Below are positions 54,125-62,595 of a stretch of DNA of 64,000 nt, piece by piece. The stretch comes from Gemmatimonadota bacterium (lineage in GTDB: Bacteria; Gemmatimonadota; Gemmatimonadetes; Gemmatimonadales; Gemmatimonadaceae): NCBI GenBank assembly GCA_021324635.1, contig JAJPIS010000107.1:124001-188000 (forward strand), written 5' to 3'. Position 1 is the stretch's first letter, and every line of letters begins with the position of its first letter. The translations under genes and the position numbers were made by a program. A model generated the notes under the pieces. It worked only from the letters and a program-made list of their open reading frames with translations. It was not told the origin of the DNA and searched no databases.

Positions 54125-55285
54125 ATGATCCTGACCGTGCTGACGGCCGCTGCCGCCGTGCTCTGGGGCGGCATACTGCTCGCCCCGTGGCGCCCCTGGT
54201 CCACGCGCGAGCAGCTCGACCCGGAGCCAGGACCCTCCGATCCGGTCGACCTCTCCGAGGTGACGGCGCTCATCCCGGCGCGCGACGAGGCCCCCGTCAT
54301 TGGGCGGACCGTCGTCGCGTTGCGCGCGCAGGGGCCGGGGCTCCGCATCGTGGTCGTGGACGACCAGTCGAGTGATGCGACCGCCGCGGTCGCCCGGGCG
54401 GCTGGCGGGCCGACGTGCGACATCGTAGCGGGCGCGCCGCTCCCGGACGGGTGGGTGGGGAAGCTCTGGGCGCTGGAACAGGGACGGCGACGCGTGCGCA
54501 CGCGGCTGGCACTCCTGGTGGACGCAGACATCGAGCTCCGCCCGGGGCTCGTCGCCGCGCTCGTCGCCCGGAGCCGGCGCGACGGCCGGGAGCTCGTCTC
54601 GCTGATGGCCGTCCTCGAGCAGCACACGACATGGGAGCGTCTGCTCGTCCCTGCCTTCGTGTACTTCTTCAAGCTCCTCTATCCGTTCCGCATCGCCAAC
54701 TCGCCCAGCCGGCTGGTCGCCGCGGCCGCCGGTGGCTGCGTGCTCATCGAGACCGCGTGGCTCGACCGGATCGGCGGGTTCGGGGCGGTCCGATCCGCGC
54801 TGATCGACGACTGCGCGCTGGCCCGCCGGGTCAAGGACGTCGGCGGCCGCACCTGGATCGGCCTGACGCATGCCGCCGTCAGTCACCGGCGGATGGAGTC
54901 CCTGGGCGCGATCTGGCGCATGGTCGCCCGCAGCGCCTTCGCCCAGCTCCGGTTCTCGACTCTCCTCCTCCTGGCCTGCGTCGGGCTGTTGATGGTCGCG
55001 TTCTGGGTTCCCCCGGCTGCGCTGGCGCTGGGGAGTCCCCGCACGCGCCTCGTCGCCCTCGCGGTCCTGGCGGCAATGGTGCTCTCGTACCTGCCGGTGC
55101 TCCGGTTCTACCGCTTGAATGCGCTCTGGGCTCTCGCCCTGCCGCTCACCGGTACGGTCTATCTGCTCATGACCATTTCGTCCGCGATGCGCGAGTGGCG
55201 GGGCGCCGGGGCGGTCTGGAAAGGGCGCGCCTATGGGCGGGGCGCCGGCCGTCGCATCGTGGCGGCGAGTGGGTCCGAAGGTTAG
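54125..55285 (+). CDS. hpnB: HpnB, hopene-associated glycosyltransferase
   Basis: The 386-residue protein begins with a membrane helix (ILTVLTAAAAVLWGGILLAP) and a GT2 domain: ALIPARDEAPVIGRTVVALR, VVVDDQSSDATAAVARAAGG, LPDGWVGKLWALEQG, DADIELRPGLV. The conserved HpnB tail has DCALARRVKDVGGRTW and helices (LLLLACVGLLMVAFWV and others). HpnB is a membrane glycosyltransferase named by association with hopanoid genes; its acceptor has not been shown. It is the last gene of the plus-strand arm. Confidence 0.93.
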   Translation: MILTVLTAAAAVLWGGILLAPWRPWSTREQLDPEPGPSDPVDLSEVTALIPARDEAPVIGRTVVALRAQGPGLRIVVVDDQSSDATAAVARAAGGPTCDIVAGAPLPDGWVGKLWALEQGRRRVRTRLALLVDADIELRPGLVAALVARSRRDGRELVSLMAVLEQHTTWERLLVPAFVYFFKLLYPFRIANSPSRLVAAAAGGCVLIETAWLDRIGGFGAVRSALIDDCALARRVKDVGGRTWIGLTHAAVSHRRMESLGAIWRMVARSAFAQLRFSTLLLLACVGLLMVAFWVPPAALALGSPRTRLVALAVLAAMVLSYLPVLRFYRLNALWALALPLTGTVYLLMTISSAMREWRGAGAVWKGRAYGRGAGRRIVAASGSEG

Positions 55286-55376
55286 CGCGCTCTCACGATT
55301 GCATGCGGGCGAGCATTCGCGTATCGGCCACCGGCGCCGGTCGTCTCGGGGTAAGCCCGCAACGTGGAGAGCGGCA

Positions 55377-55754
55377 ATGAAGGTCCTGATCGCCGATGAT
55401 GACCCCGATTTCGTGGTGCTCGTCAAGACGTTCCTGGAAGCCCAGGGCTGTCGAATCGTGGTGGCGCAGGACACCATGCGGGCGGCCATGCTGGCGCGTC
55501 GCGAGGGGCCGGACGTCGTCCTGCTCGACGTCAACATGCCGGGCGGCGGCGGCATCGGCACGCTGAAGCAGCTCAAAGCATCGACCAAGTTCGGGGCCAT
55601 CCCTGTGGTCGTGATCTCGGCCCGGGACGACGAGGAGCTGCCGCGGACTGCCGCCGAGCTGGGCGCGGCACGCTTCATCCGTAAGCCGGTCGATCTCGAG
55701 ACGATGCATCGTACGCTCCTCGACCTGGTGGCGGCGCCCGCGCCCGGGCGGTGA
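55377..55754 (+). CDS. Single-domain response regulator
   Basis: Start ATG 55377 after GGAG gives 125 residues, one receiver domain and no output domain. The acidic pair DDDPDF near the start, acceptor Asp (VVLLDVNMPGGGG), Ser (VVVISARDD) and Lys (RFIRKPVDL) are all present. It resembles CheY- or Spo0F-like phosphorelay proteins. It may serve a kinase elsewhere, for example the pair at 10.9-14.3 kb. A perfect 19-base hairpin follows the stop. Confidence 0.9.
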   Translation: MKVLIADDDPDFVVLVKTFLEAQGCRIVVAQDTMRAAMLARREGPDVVLLDVNMPGGGGIGTLKQLKASTKFGAIPVVVISARDDEELPRTAAELGAARFIRKPVDLETMHRTLLDLVAAPAPGR

Positions 55755-55776
55755 CGGTCGCCACGGCCCGAGGCCC

Positions 55777-55819
55777 GATGACAGACGCCCACTCGGGTTG
55801 CGAGTGGGCGTCTGTCATC
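55777..55819 (+). terminator. Perfect 19-base hairpin, member of a dispersed hairpin family
   Basis: GATGACAGACGCCCACTCG and its complement form a flawless 19-base stem with a 5-base loop (GGTTG, 55796-55800), 22 bases after the receiver gene stops and 66 bases before the convergent lipoprotein ends. No T tract follows. The left arm matches 39559-39576 at 16 of 18 bases. It could block transcription from both sides. Confidence 0.8.
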
Positions 55820-55884
55820 CGCCTGACGCTGGCTCAGTCCCGCGTCGAGGGACGCGCCATCGGCGGCGCCTCCTCTGTGAGGGC

Positions 55885-56352
55885 TCAGTGCTTGGTCGTG
55901 TCCTTCGGCTGAGTCACCGTCGTCGTGTCCGCGACATCGTAGAACGTCACGATCCCCGGTACCAGCGACCACGCAATGGTGCCGGTTCGGTCGCTGGCGA
56001 TCGTGAACGGCGGTGAGCGAAGCGGCGGTCCCAGTTGCCGGCGCCCGATGAGCCGGTAGCGGTCGCCCCAGCTGATCGGCGTGAAGGTGAATGTCTTTGT
56101 CTCGTTGCCCGGCACGGTGCCGATCATCCGGCTGAAACCGCCCTGATCCTGCGCGATGTAAATCGTCAGCTCCGTCGGGACGGTCAGATTGTTCTGAACC
56201 TCGACGGCGATCGGGTGCGGAGGCGCCTCATTGGTTCGGTGATGCGACGATGCGCAGGCCGACAACCCCCATCCGGCCGCGCCGGCGAGAAGGCCGGCGG
56301 ACGCGAGGCGCCGGGTCACGCGATGAACAACACGGGAGAAACCGAGGGGCAT
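55885..56352 (-). CDS. Lipoprotein of unknown function
   Basis: From ATG 56352 (MPLGFSRVVHRVTRRLASAG) the 155-residue protein has a lipoprotein signal with lipobox LSAC (GWGLSACASSHH). The mature part includes HPIAVEVQNNLTVPTELTIY, GFSRMIGTVPGNETKTFTF and DRYRLIGRRQLGPPLRSPP, and a Thr-rich C-terminus. It looks like an all-beta, Ig-like domain. It is convergent with the response regulator and separated from DoxX by 272 bases. I know no family for it. Confidence 0.65.
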   Translation of the reverse strand: MPLGFSRVVHRVTRRLASAGLLAGAAGWGLSACASSHHRTNEAPPHPIAVEVQNNLTVPTELTIYIAQDQGGFSRMIGTVPGNETKTFTFTPISWGDRYRLIGRRQLGPPLRSPPFTIASDRTGTIAWSLVPGIVTFYDVADTTTVTQPKDTTKH

Positions 56353-56624
56353 AGCGGGCTCCGGGGTCTGATGGCGAGATGACGCAAACGTCAGGGCATG
56401 TCGCGGGCCAAGGCGGCTCGCAGGGGCGGCCAGAGCCGCGACGGACGGGCGGTGACAGCAGCGGTTGCAGCAGGGCCGCAGCACGGCTGCGGCGGGGCCG
56501 CGCGGCTGTCACGCGGCCGTCACACGGCTGTCGCGCTCACGACCCTGTCTGTGCGACACGACTGGACGCGTACGGAGGGCGGCGATACGTTCGCCAAACT
56601 CTATTCTTTTCAGGAGGAGGTCCG
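56353..56624. other. Divergent intergenic region before DoxX
   Basis: 272 bases. Near 56500-56540 the motif CGGCTGTCACGCGGCCGTCACACGG repeats CGGCxGTCAC in tandem, in a generally GC-rich setting. A TATTCT box at 56602 precedes the strong AGGAGGAGG ribosome site by about 10 bases. It probably holds the promoters of both flanking genes. Confidence 0.4.
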
Positions 56625-57101
56625 ATGGCGGAGCGCGGCGGAGGTGGACGTTGGGATGCAGACGGGGGTAGGGGCGCGGGTGGCGCGCAGGTGGTCTACG
56701 CGTGTGTGCGCGTCGTCGCCGCCTGGGTGTACGTCCAGCACGGCGCTCAGAAGATGTTGGGCGTTCTGGGTGGGGTCGGCCCTGGTGGCGCGACAGCGCC
56801 TTTCCCATCGCTCTTCGGATGGGCCGGCGTGATCGAGCTCGTCTGTGGTGCCCTGATCCTGGTCGGCCTCGCCACGCGGGTCGCGGCATTCCTTGCGTCG
56901 GGTGAGATGGCGACTGCGTATTTCATCGCGCACGCCCCGCACGGCTTTCTCTTTACCGTCCAGAACCACGGCGAAGTTCCAGCGATGCTGGCGTTCGTCT
57001 TTCTCTACGTCGCCGTGATCGGCGGTGGCCGCTACAGCCTCGACACTCTCATCGTTCGGGCGCGGGCGAGTCGAGCCTTCCCGGCACCACAGACGCCATA
57101 G
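56625..57101 (+). CDS. DoxX-family membrane protein
   Basis: ATG 56625 is fixed by AGGAGGAGG; an upstream in-frame region is not needed. The 158-residue protein has four helices of the DoxX type, with ACVRVVAAWVYVQHGAQKML as the first and conserved polar spots (FPSLFGWAGVIELVCGALI, LASGEMATAYFIAHAPHGFL, FLYVAVIGGGRYSLD). The family is linked to thiosulphate or quinol chemistry and oxidative stress, but most members are uncharacterised. A signal peptide is absent. Confidence 0.88.
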   Translation: MAERGGGGRWDADGGRGAGGAQVVYACVRVVAAWVYVQHGAQKMLGVLGGVGPGGATAPFPSLFGWAGVIELVCGALILVGLATRVAAFLASGEMATAYFIAHAPHGFLFTVQNHGEVPAMLAFVFLYVAVIGGGRYSLDTLIVRARASRAFPAPQTP

Positions 57102-57192
57102 CGAGCTCTTGGCCGCGGCTCGAATGTGGCACCGATGACGCTGCCGAAGCAATGACCCCGCGCACCCTTCTCGTCGCCCTTCGGAGCCCGCC

Positions 57193-58221
57193 ATGCCGAC
57201 CTCGGTGATCATCTCCAGCGCCCCCTCGCGACCGGCGACGCACTTCAACGTCGTCTCGACGTCGATCCTGCTCACGGGCGTGCTGACCGGCCTGGCGGTC
57301 ACCGGGCTGACCCAGAGCGTGGCCGGCGTGGTCGCCGGGGCCGTGCTGGGATTCGTCGGCTCGCTCGCCCCACAGGTCGCGCGCCAATGGGAGCGCGCCG
57401 TGCTGTTGCGGATGGGGGTCTATCGTGGCCTTCGCGGGCCCGGCCTCTTCTGGCGCATACCGTTCGTCGATTCGATCCCGACCTGGGTGGATCAGCGGGT
57501 CATGACGACCAGCTTTGCCGCCGAGGAGACGCTCACGTCGGACACCGTTCCCGTGAACGTCGACGCCGTGCTCTTCTGGATGGTCCACGATCCGGAGAAG
57601 GCTGCGCTGGAGGTGCAGGACTACGCGCACGCGGTGAGCTGGGCGGCGCAGACGGGACTCCGCGACATCATTGGGCGGACCTCGCTCGCCGAGCTGCTGC
57701 GCGGCCGGGAGCGAATCGAGGGCGAGCTTCAGACGCTGATCGACGAGCGGGCGATGCCGTGGGGGATCACGGTCCAGTCAGTCGAGATGCGCGATGTGGT
57801 GATCCCGACATCCCTCCAGGACGCGATGTCCCGAGAGGCGCAGGCGTCGCGGGAGAAGTCGGCGCGGATCATCCTCGGCCAGGCCGAGGTCGAGATCGCG
57901 GCCCTGTTTTCCCAGGCAGCCCTGAGCTATCAGAGCAATCCGACCGCTCTACACCTGCGGGCGATGAACATCCTCTACGAGGGGCTCAAGGAGAAAGGCG
58001 CCCTGATGGTCGTACCGAGCAGCGCCGTGGAAACGATGGGCCTGGGCGGCCTCTTCGGCGCCGCGGCCCTGAGCCAGACGACCGGCCAGTCGCCACCCGA
58101 CCGAGGGGCGGGCCCGGCCGGGAGCCCGCCGTCCGACCAGCGCAAGGGCCAGTCGGCGATCTCGAGCGGCCCCGCCGCGCTCGGCATCCCAGCGCTCCCG
58201 ACAGGATTCCCCGCGGGCTGA
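57193..58221 (+). CDS. SPFH/band 7 protein (slipin/stomatin-like)
   Basis: The 342-residue protein has two hydrophobic helices near the start (SILLTGVLTGLAVTGL and AGVVAGAVLGFVGSLA) and then a band 7 domain: ERAVLLRMGVYRGLRGPGLF, VMTTSFAAEETLTSDTVPVN, LRDIIGRTSLAELLRGRERI, and VQSVEMRDVVIPTSLQDAM. The coiled tail (EAQASREKSARIILGQAEVE) is typical of slipins. Such proteins build oligomeric membrane scaffolds and often sit with NfeD proteases, but none is here. It follows DoxX by 91 bases. Confidence 0.92.
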   Translation: MPTSVIISSAPSRPATHFNVVSTSILLTGVLTGLAVTGLTQSVAGVVAGAVLGFVGSLAPQVARQWERAVLLRMGVYRGLRGPGLFWRIPFVDSIPTWVDQRVMTTSFAAEETLTSDTVPVNVDAVLFWMVHDPEKAALEVQDYAHAVSWAAQTGLRDIIGRTSLAELLRGRERIEGELQTLIDERAMPWGITVQSVEMRDVVIPTSLQDAMSREAQASREKSARIILGQAEVEIAALFSQAALSYQSNPTALHLRAMNILYEGLKEKGALMVVPSSAVETMGLGGLFGAAALSQTTGQSPPDRGAGPAGSPPSDQRKGQSAISSGPAALGIPALPTGFPAG

Positions 58222-58310
58222 ACCGGCCGGCCCCGACCCTCTCGGACCCTCGACCGCGCTCGGGAGCGCACGCGCGACCAGGACCGGGGCAGCGGACCTG
58301 TGCTGAGGTG

Positions 58311-59507
58311 CTACCGGGTCGGGTCCCGGGTCCGGGCCGGATAAGGCACGTGCAGCAGACCGGCCGCCGCGCGCTTGGTGCGCTCGTCGCGCCGGTCGTA
58401 GCGGGCGGTGGTCTGCACGTTCGCGTGCCCCGCGAGTCGCTGCACGGTGCTGATGTCCGCGCCCGCGTCCAACAGATCCCCGATGAAGGTCCGGCGCACG
58501 TCGTGTGGTGAGAACGGCGCCACCCCGGCCGCCACCGCACGCCGCTGCAGCACGAGCAGCACGCCGGAGGCGGTGAGGCGGCGGTCGGTCACGTGCCCGC
58601 CTCTCCGAATGCGCGTGAAGAGGGGCTCCGGCGGGTGCCCGGGCGCGCCCGGCCGCGGCGCGTCCGGCGGCGTCGCCGACCCCGGCTCGGGATGGACACC
58701 GCGGACGGCGAGCCAGCTGTCGAGCGCGACGGCGGCACCCCCTTGCAGGTAGGTGAGGCGTGACTTGCGCCCTTTCCCGCGCTCGATGCGCAAGGCGCCA
58801 CTCGCGCGATCGTAGTCGGCAACGTTGAGCGCCACGGCCTCGGCGCGGCGCAGCCCGCCTCCGTAGAGCGCGCCGAGGAGCGCGGCATCGCGCGCCCCGA
58901 GTGGTGAGTCGTCCGTGGTGCAGTGCGCGAAGAGGGTGCGGATCTCGCCCGCGCTCAGCGCGCGGCCGCGGAGCAGTGTGGCCCCGCGCACGCCGCGGAC
59001 GTCGGCCGCGCGCTGGTACTCGTCGGCGTCAATGAGGCGGAGCCGCCACGCCTCCCGCAGCACACCGCGGACGGCTGCCAGGATCTTGTTCGTGGTGGCA
59101 GGCGCATAGCGGTCCCAACACGCGGCGCGGAGGGCCGCGGTGTGTTGATACCGGAGCGCGCCCCACGGGAAGCTCATGATCGTCGCGCCGTCCCCGCCGA
59201 GCGCGCCGGCGACCACGCCCAGGGCCTGCTCCATCGTCCGCCGTGAGCCGGGCGCGAGCCGGGCGAGGTACACGAGCGCGGGGTGCCGCGCCGGGTCATC
59301 GATCCGTCCGCTCCCGGTCGCGAGGGCCGGGACACCCACCCGATCCTCCGGCGCGATGCCGAGCGGTACGCCGCTGACCGCGAGCGACACCGGCCTCACG
59401 GCATCCGGGCCGGCCCCGGCGGCCGCCACGCCGCCGCCGGCTCCGTGGCCGGGCGGCCCGGTGTCCCGATGCGTCATGTCGCCGAGGTGGCCGTCGGAGT
59501 CACGCAT
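58311..59507 (-). CDS. Tyrosine recombinase/integrase
   Basis: I use ATG 59507 (398 residues); ATG 59477 is an alternative. After an Ala/Gly-rich opening come a SAM-like core-binding domain (YAPATTNKILAAVRGVLREA) and the catalytic domain with the R-K-H-R-H-Y set: GGGLRRAEAVAL, GKGRKSRLTY, SPHDVRRTFIGDLL, LAGHANVQTTARYDRRD. All six residues are present, so it should be active. XerC/D are usually about 300 residues; this one is longer and lies alone without other mobile genes. It could belong to a small element or be a chromosomal integrase. Confidence 0.88.
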   Translation of the reverse strand: MRDSDGHLGDMTHRDTGPPGHGAGGGVAAAGAGPDAVRPVSLAVSGVPLGIAPEDRVGVPALATGSGRIDDPARHPALVYLARLAPGSRRTMEQALGVVAGALGGDGATIMSFPWGALRYQHTAALRAACWDRYAPATTNKILAAVRGVLREAWRLRLIDADEYQRAADVRGVRGATLLRGRALSAGEIRTLFAHCTTDDSPLGARDAALLGALYGGGLRRAEAVALNVADYDRASGALRIERGKGRKSRLTYLQGGAAVALDSWLAVRGVHPEPGSATPPDAPRPGAPGHPPEPLFTRIRRGGHVTDRRLTASGVLLVLQRRAVAAGVAPFSPHDVRRTFIGDLLDAGADISTVQRLAGHANVQTTARYDRRDERTKRAAAGLLHVPYPARTRDPTR

Positions 59508-59931
59508 GCGCCGCGGATACTGTGGTCCGCGGGCACCTCCCGCAATACTTACCAGACCCCGCATTCCCGACACGACCCGCACCCGCTACGGCAGGCCGCA
59601 GACGCCGACGCTCCCGCGCACTGCACCGACCCGACAGTTCACCGCATCGACCGACGTCCCTCGTCGTCCGCGGCAACCCACGCAATGGGGCGCACCGTCG
59701 CTCGTGACGAGTTTCGCCGACGGGGTGCTCGAGCGCCAGCAATTGCAACCGCCTCGTTCCGACCGATGCCCCGTCCCGCTACCGTCTGACAGTGCGCATC
59801 GTAACTCGTGTCGTGGTGAAGCGTTGATCGGCTCGATGTCACCTTGGACATGAGCCACGCCTGGCGCACGGCTGAGGCATGTAGGGCCGACCTTCGCCGG
59901 CCGGAGCGGCCCGACGCGCGCAGCACGCGCG
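59508..59931. other. Intergenic region upstream of the TPR gene, 424 bases
   Basis: No gene, tRNA or clear repeat is visible. GC content seems somewhat lower than in flanking genes and the plus-strand text includes several stops. It contains the recombinase's leader on one side and the TPR gene's leader on the other. An attachment site for the recombinase could lie here, but no direct repeat supports this. Confidence 0.4.
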
Positions 59932-61338
59932 GTGACCGACCTATCACATCTGGCATGTATGCGCGTTGTCGATCCGGCAATGTCGCACCGCGTGATACCC
60001 CCGAGCGGATCTGTGACTGTTGGTCCCGCTCCGATCCGCCATATTGTGGCCGTGCTCGCCCTCGCTGATCTGACCATCCCGCGGCCGTCGGCGGTCGCCC
60101 ACGGACCGTTCGTGGCCGCGCTCGCCGCTGCCAGCGACCACGAGGCCGAGACGTCGGCGCGGTGGCAGGCGACGGCGGCCGGGCTCCTCGTGCTGCACGT
60201 GCTCGATCTCTGGGCGAGCGATCCCGCGGACCTGTCGGAGTCGTGGAGGAACGTCGTCGCCCGGGTCGAGCGCTTGCCGCAGGCGGAGTCGATCCGCGCG
60301 TTGCTGCTCGCCGTGGCGTCGGCCGCCCGGACGCCCGCCCGGCAGGGGGGGCAGTCGCCGCTCGTGCCGCTCACGGCGTACGCCCGCGCCCTCGAGCGCG
60401 ACGCCGAGTGGTCGCTCGCGGCCGACGTCTACGAGACCGTCATCGCCCGCGCCTCCGACGTAGGCGCACACGATCTCGTCCCCAGCGCGTACGAACGCCT
60501 CGCGTATTGCAGCCGCCTCCGCGGCAACCTGGACGCCGCCGATCGCGCGATTCAGGCGGGCCGAGCGGTCGCGCGTGCGCAGCGCGATGAGACGGCGGAC
60601 CTCTGGCTCCGCCTCTCGGCCGCGAACCTCATCGTGCACCGCGGGAACCTGCCCGCTGCGGCAGCCGCGTTTGAGGCTCTCATCGCCGACGCCACCGCGG
60701 CGGGCGCGTTCCAGATCGCGATCTCGGCGCGCCACGATTCCGGCGCGGTCGCGTTTGCGCGCGGAGAGTACGAACGGGCGGCGCTCCTGTACTTCTCGGC
60801 CGCCGAAGCGTACGAGGACTCCGATCAACGAGCCCGAGCGCTGTATGACCTCGGCACCGCGGCGTCGGCGCTCGGACACCGGCATCTCGCCCGGTGCGTC
60901 AACGAGTGCATCTTCGCCGCCGCCCCGAGCCGCGAGTTCCGGTGGACGGCGGCGGTCAACCTACTGGAGCAGGCGGTGTTGGACGGCAGCGAGACCATGT
61001 TCGAGTACTACCGGCAGAGCCTCCAGGATGAGCCGCTGCCGGTGTCGCTGCTCGCCAACTTCCACCTGTACACGGGCCGGGGATACGTTCGATTCGGCCG
61101 GTTGCTCCTCGCGCGCCAGGCCTTCGGCCGCGTCCTGGGGGTCGCGACCGATGCATCGCTGAATCAGATTCGACACATTGCGGATGGCGAGATCGAGGCG
61201 CTCGACCGCGTGGTGGTCTCAGTGCCGGAGGAGCGGCGCCGGCACCCGGCGCCCACTCCTGCTCCCGGCAGCTGGTCACCCGCGGTGGATGATCTCGTGC
61301 GAGGCGTCGATCGCCTCAAGGCGGGAATGGCCGGTTAG
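59932..61338 (+). CDS. TPR-repeat protein
   Basis: The frame opens at GTG 59932 (468 residues); a later start such as GTG 60046 or 60052 (VLALADLTIPRPSAVAHGPF) is quite possible because the first 40 residues are not domain-like. From about 150 the chain is helix pairs of the TPR type: WSLAADVYETVIARASDVGA, HDLVPSAYERLAYCSRLRGN, GNLPAAAAAFEALIADATAA, RGEYERAALLYFSAAEAYED and RALYDLGTAASALGHRHLAR. It should be a soluble scaffold or regulator-binding protein. No partner is evident. Confidence 0.75.
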   Translation: MTDLSHLACMRVVDPAMSHRVIPPSGSVTVGPAPIRHIVAVLALADLTIPRPSAVAHGPFVAALAAASDHEAETSARWQATAAGLLVLHVLDLWASDPADLSESWRNVVARVERLPQAESIRALLLAVASAARTPARQGGQSPLVPLTAYARALERDAEWSLAADVYETVIARASDVGAHDLVPSAYERLAYCSRLRGNLDAADRAIQAGRAVARAQRDETADLWLRLSAANLIVHRGNLPAAAAAFEALIADATAAGAFQIAISARHDSGAVAFARGEYERAALLYFSAAEAYEDSDQRARALYDLGTAASALGHRHLARCVNECIFAAAPSREFRWTAAVNLLEQAVLDGSETMFEYYRQSLQDEPLPVSLLANFHLYTGRGYVRFGRLLLARQAFGRVLGVATDASLNQIRHIADGEIEALDRVVVSVPEERRRHPAPTPAPGSWSPAVDDLVRGVDRLKAGMAG

Positions 61339-61487
61339 TGGCCGGAACCCATCGTGACGCCGTCGTGCGAGACGGGCGAGTGATAGGCGCCACTTGGGGC
61401 GGTGGGGCTGGTGCACGCGGCAACGGCGACGACGGTGGCGAGTGCGGTCAGGGCGGTCGCGACGACGCGACGCATGGAGCGGTGCAT
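61335..61487 (-). CDS. Tiny lipoprotein
   Basis: From ATG 61487, after GAGGGA, this is 50 residues: a basic N-terminus, a hydrophobic stretch (VVATALTALATVVAVAAC) ending in a lipobox-like AVAAC, and a short Ser/Pro/Gly tail (TSPTAPSGAYHSPVSHDGVT). It overlaps the TPR gene's stop by 4 bases on the other strand and is divergent from the AraC regulator. It is a plausible small outer-membrane or periplasmic lipoprotein. Confidence 0.6.
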   Translation of the reverse strand: MHRSMRRVVATALTALATVVAVAACTSPTAPSGAYHSPVSHDGVTMGSGH

Positions 61488-61672
61488 GGATCCCTCGAGC
61501 GTTGAGATGGCGGGCGGATGGACGCGCAGAACGATGGCCGCCTGAACCGCGCGCACGAGGGGCAAACCCGGAACCCCGCGGGGCAAAATCGGCACTGCCG
61601 AGGGCACCGCCGGCACGCCCGGGCACGGGCACGGCGGATCCGGAAAGCGCCGCATGCAGCCGAGACCCGGCA

Positions 61673-62497
61673 GTGCTGATCGTCACCTGCCTCCCGTTTG
61701 CGCGCCACCGGTACCTGTGCGACGTGGTCGGACAGGATCACCGCGTGGTGGCCGCCGAAAGCTGGGCCGATTTCCTCGAGCGGGTCCTCACGCTCCGCCC
61801 ACACGTCGTGGTCGTCGACCCGACGCCGATGCCGCAGAGTCTCCCGATCGCCCTCGACGCCATCTCGGCGGCGTCGGCCAGGGTGCCCGTCCTGCTCTAC
61901 ACGCCGCTCTCCCCGACGGCCGCCCGCGCCGTTCAGAGTCTTCGCGGCGAGGGGCAGTGCCTCTGGGTCCTGGAAGGGATCGACGATGATCCGGTCCGCT
62001 TCCGGGCGACGCTCGCCCGACACCGCCGCGCCGGCGGCGAGGAAGCGCTGGTCGTGCCGCTCCTCGCGGCGCTCGGGGCAGGGAAGGGGACCGCCGCACT
62101 TTCGGCGGCGATCCGCGATCTCTTTCGGGCCCCTGCTCGGTACCGGACGGCGCAGGACCTGGCCCGCTCGGCCGGGATGAGCCTGCGGTGGCTCAACGCC
62201 CGGCTCCATGCGGCGGGGCTGGCCTCAGCCGGGGCGGTCGTCGCGGCCGCCCGCGTCTACGCGGCGTTCGAGTACCTCCGCGACGGCGCGCTCTCCGTCG
62301 GCCAGGTGGCGGAGATGCTCCGATACCCGGACGCCAAGAGTCTCCGGCGCCATGCGCTCGCGTTCACCGCCCTGGTCCCATCGGCGTGGGCCGACACGCT
62401 CACCGACGAGGCCTGCATCGCGCGGCTCGCCGCTCGGCTGCGCGTGCGCCCCGATCGCCCGCTGGTACTCGTTCCCCGTGCCGCGCGGAACCGCTAG
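61673..62497 (+). CDS. AraC-family transcriptional regulator with receiver-like N-terminus
   Basis: I choose GTG 61673 (VLIVTCLPFARHRYLCDVVG), giving 274 residues; the frame is open far upstream but that part is Arg/Pro-rich and overlaps the lipoprotein leader. The first 130 residues have alternating strands and helices like a receiver or PAS-like domain (RPHVVVVDPTPMPQSLPIAL, ARVPVLLYTPLSPTAARAV), with D or P near the acceptor position. The C-terminal 110 residues are two AraC helix-turn-helices (RTAQDLARSAGMSLRWLNAR, SVGQVAEMLRYPDAKSLRRH). It should regulate nearby or distant genes. Signal unknown. Confidence 0.75.
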   Translation: MLIVTCLPFARHRYLCDVVGQDHRVVAAESWADFLERVLTLRPHVVVVDPTPMPQSLPIALDAISAASARVPVLLYTPLSPTAARAVQSLRGEGQCLWVLEGIDDDPVRFRATLARHRRAGGEEALVVPLLAALGAGKGTAALSAAIRDLFRAPARYRTAQDLARSAGMSLRWLNARLHAAGLASAGAVVAAARVYAAFEYLRDGALSVGQVAEMLRYPDAKSLRRHALAFTALVPSAWADTLTDEACIARLAARLRVRPDRPLVLVPRAARNR

Positions 62498-62595
62498 CCG
62501 ATATTTTTTTCGGCATGGGCGGAGCGACCACCAATGGACATGGTGGCCGGCTCCCAGCATCACGCCACGACGCAACGCGCATCCAGGAGCACGCG

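Noticed and set aside
54059-55972. 637-codon open frame antisense to hpnB
   Set aside because: No family features; hpnB on the other strand is clear.
61394-61672. Upstream extension of the AraC gene
   Set aside because: Arg/Pro-rich, overlaps the leader and coding part of the divergent lipoprotein and adds no domain.
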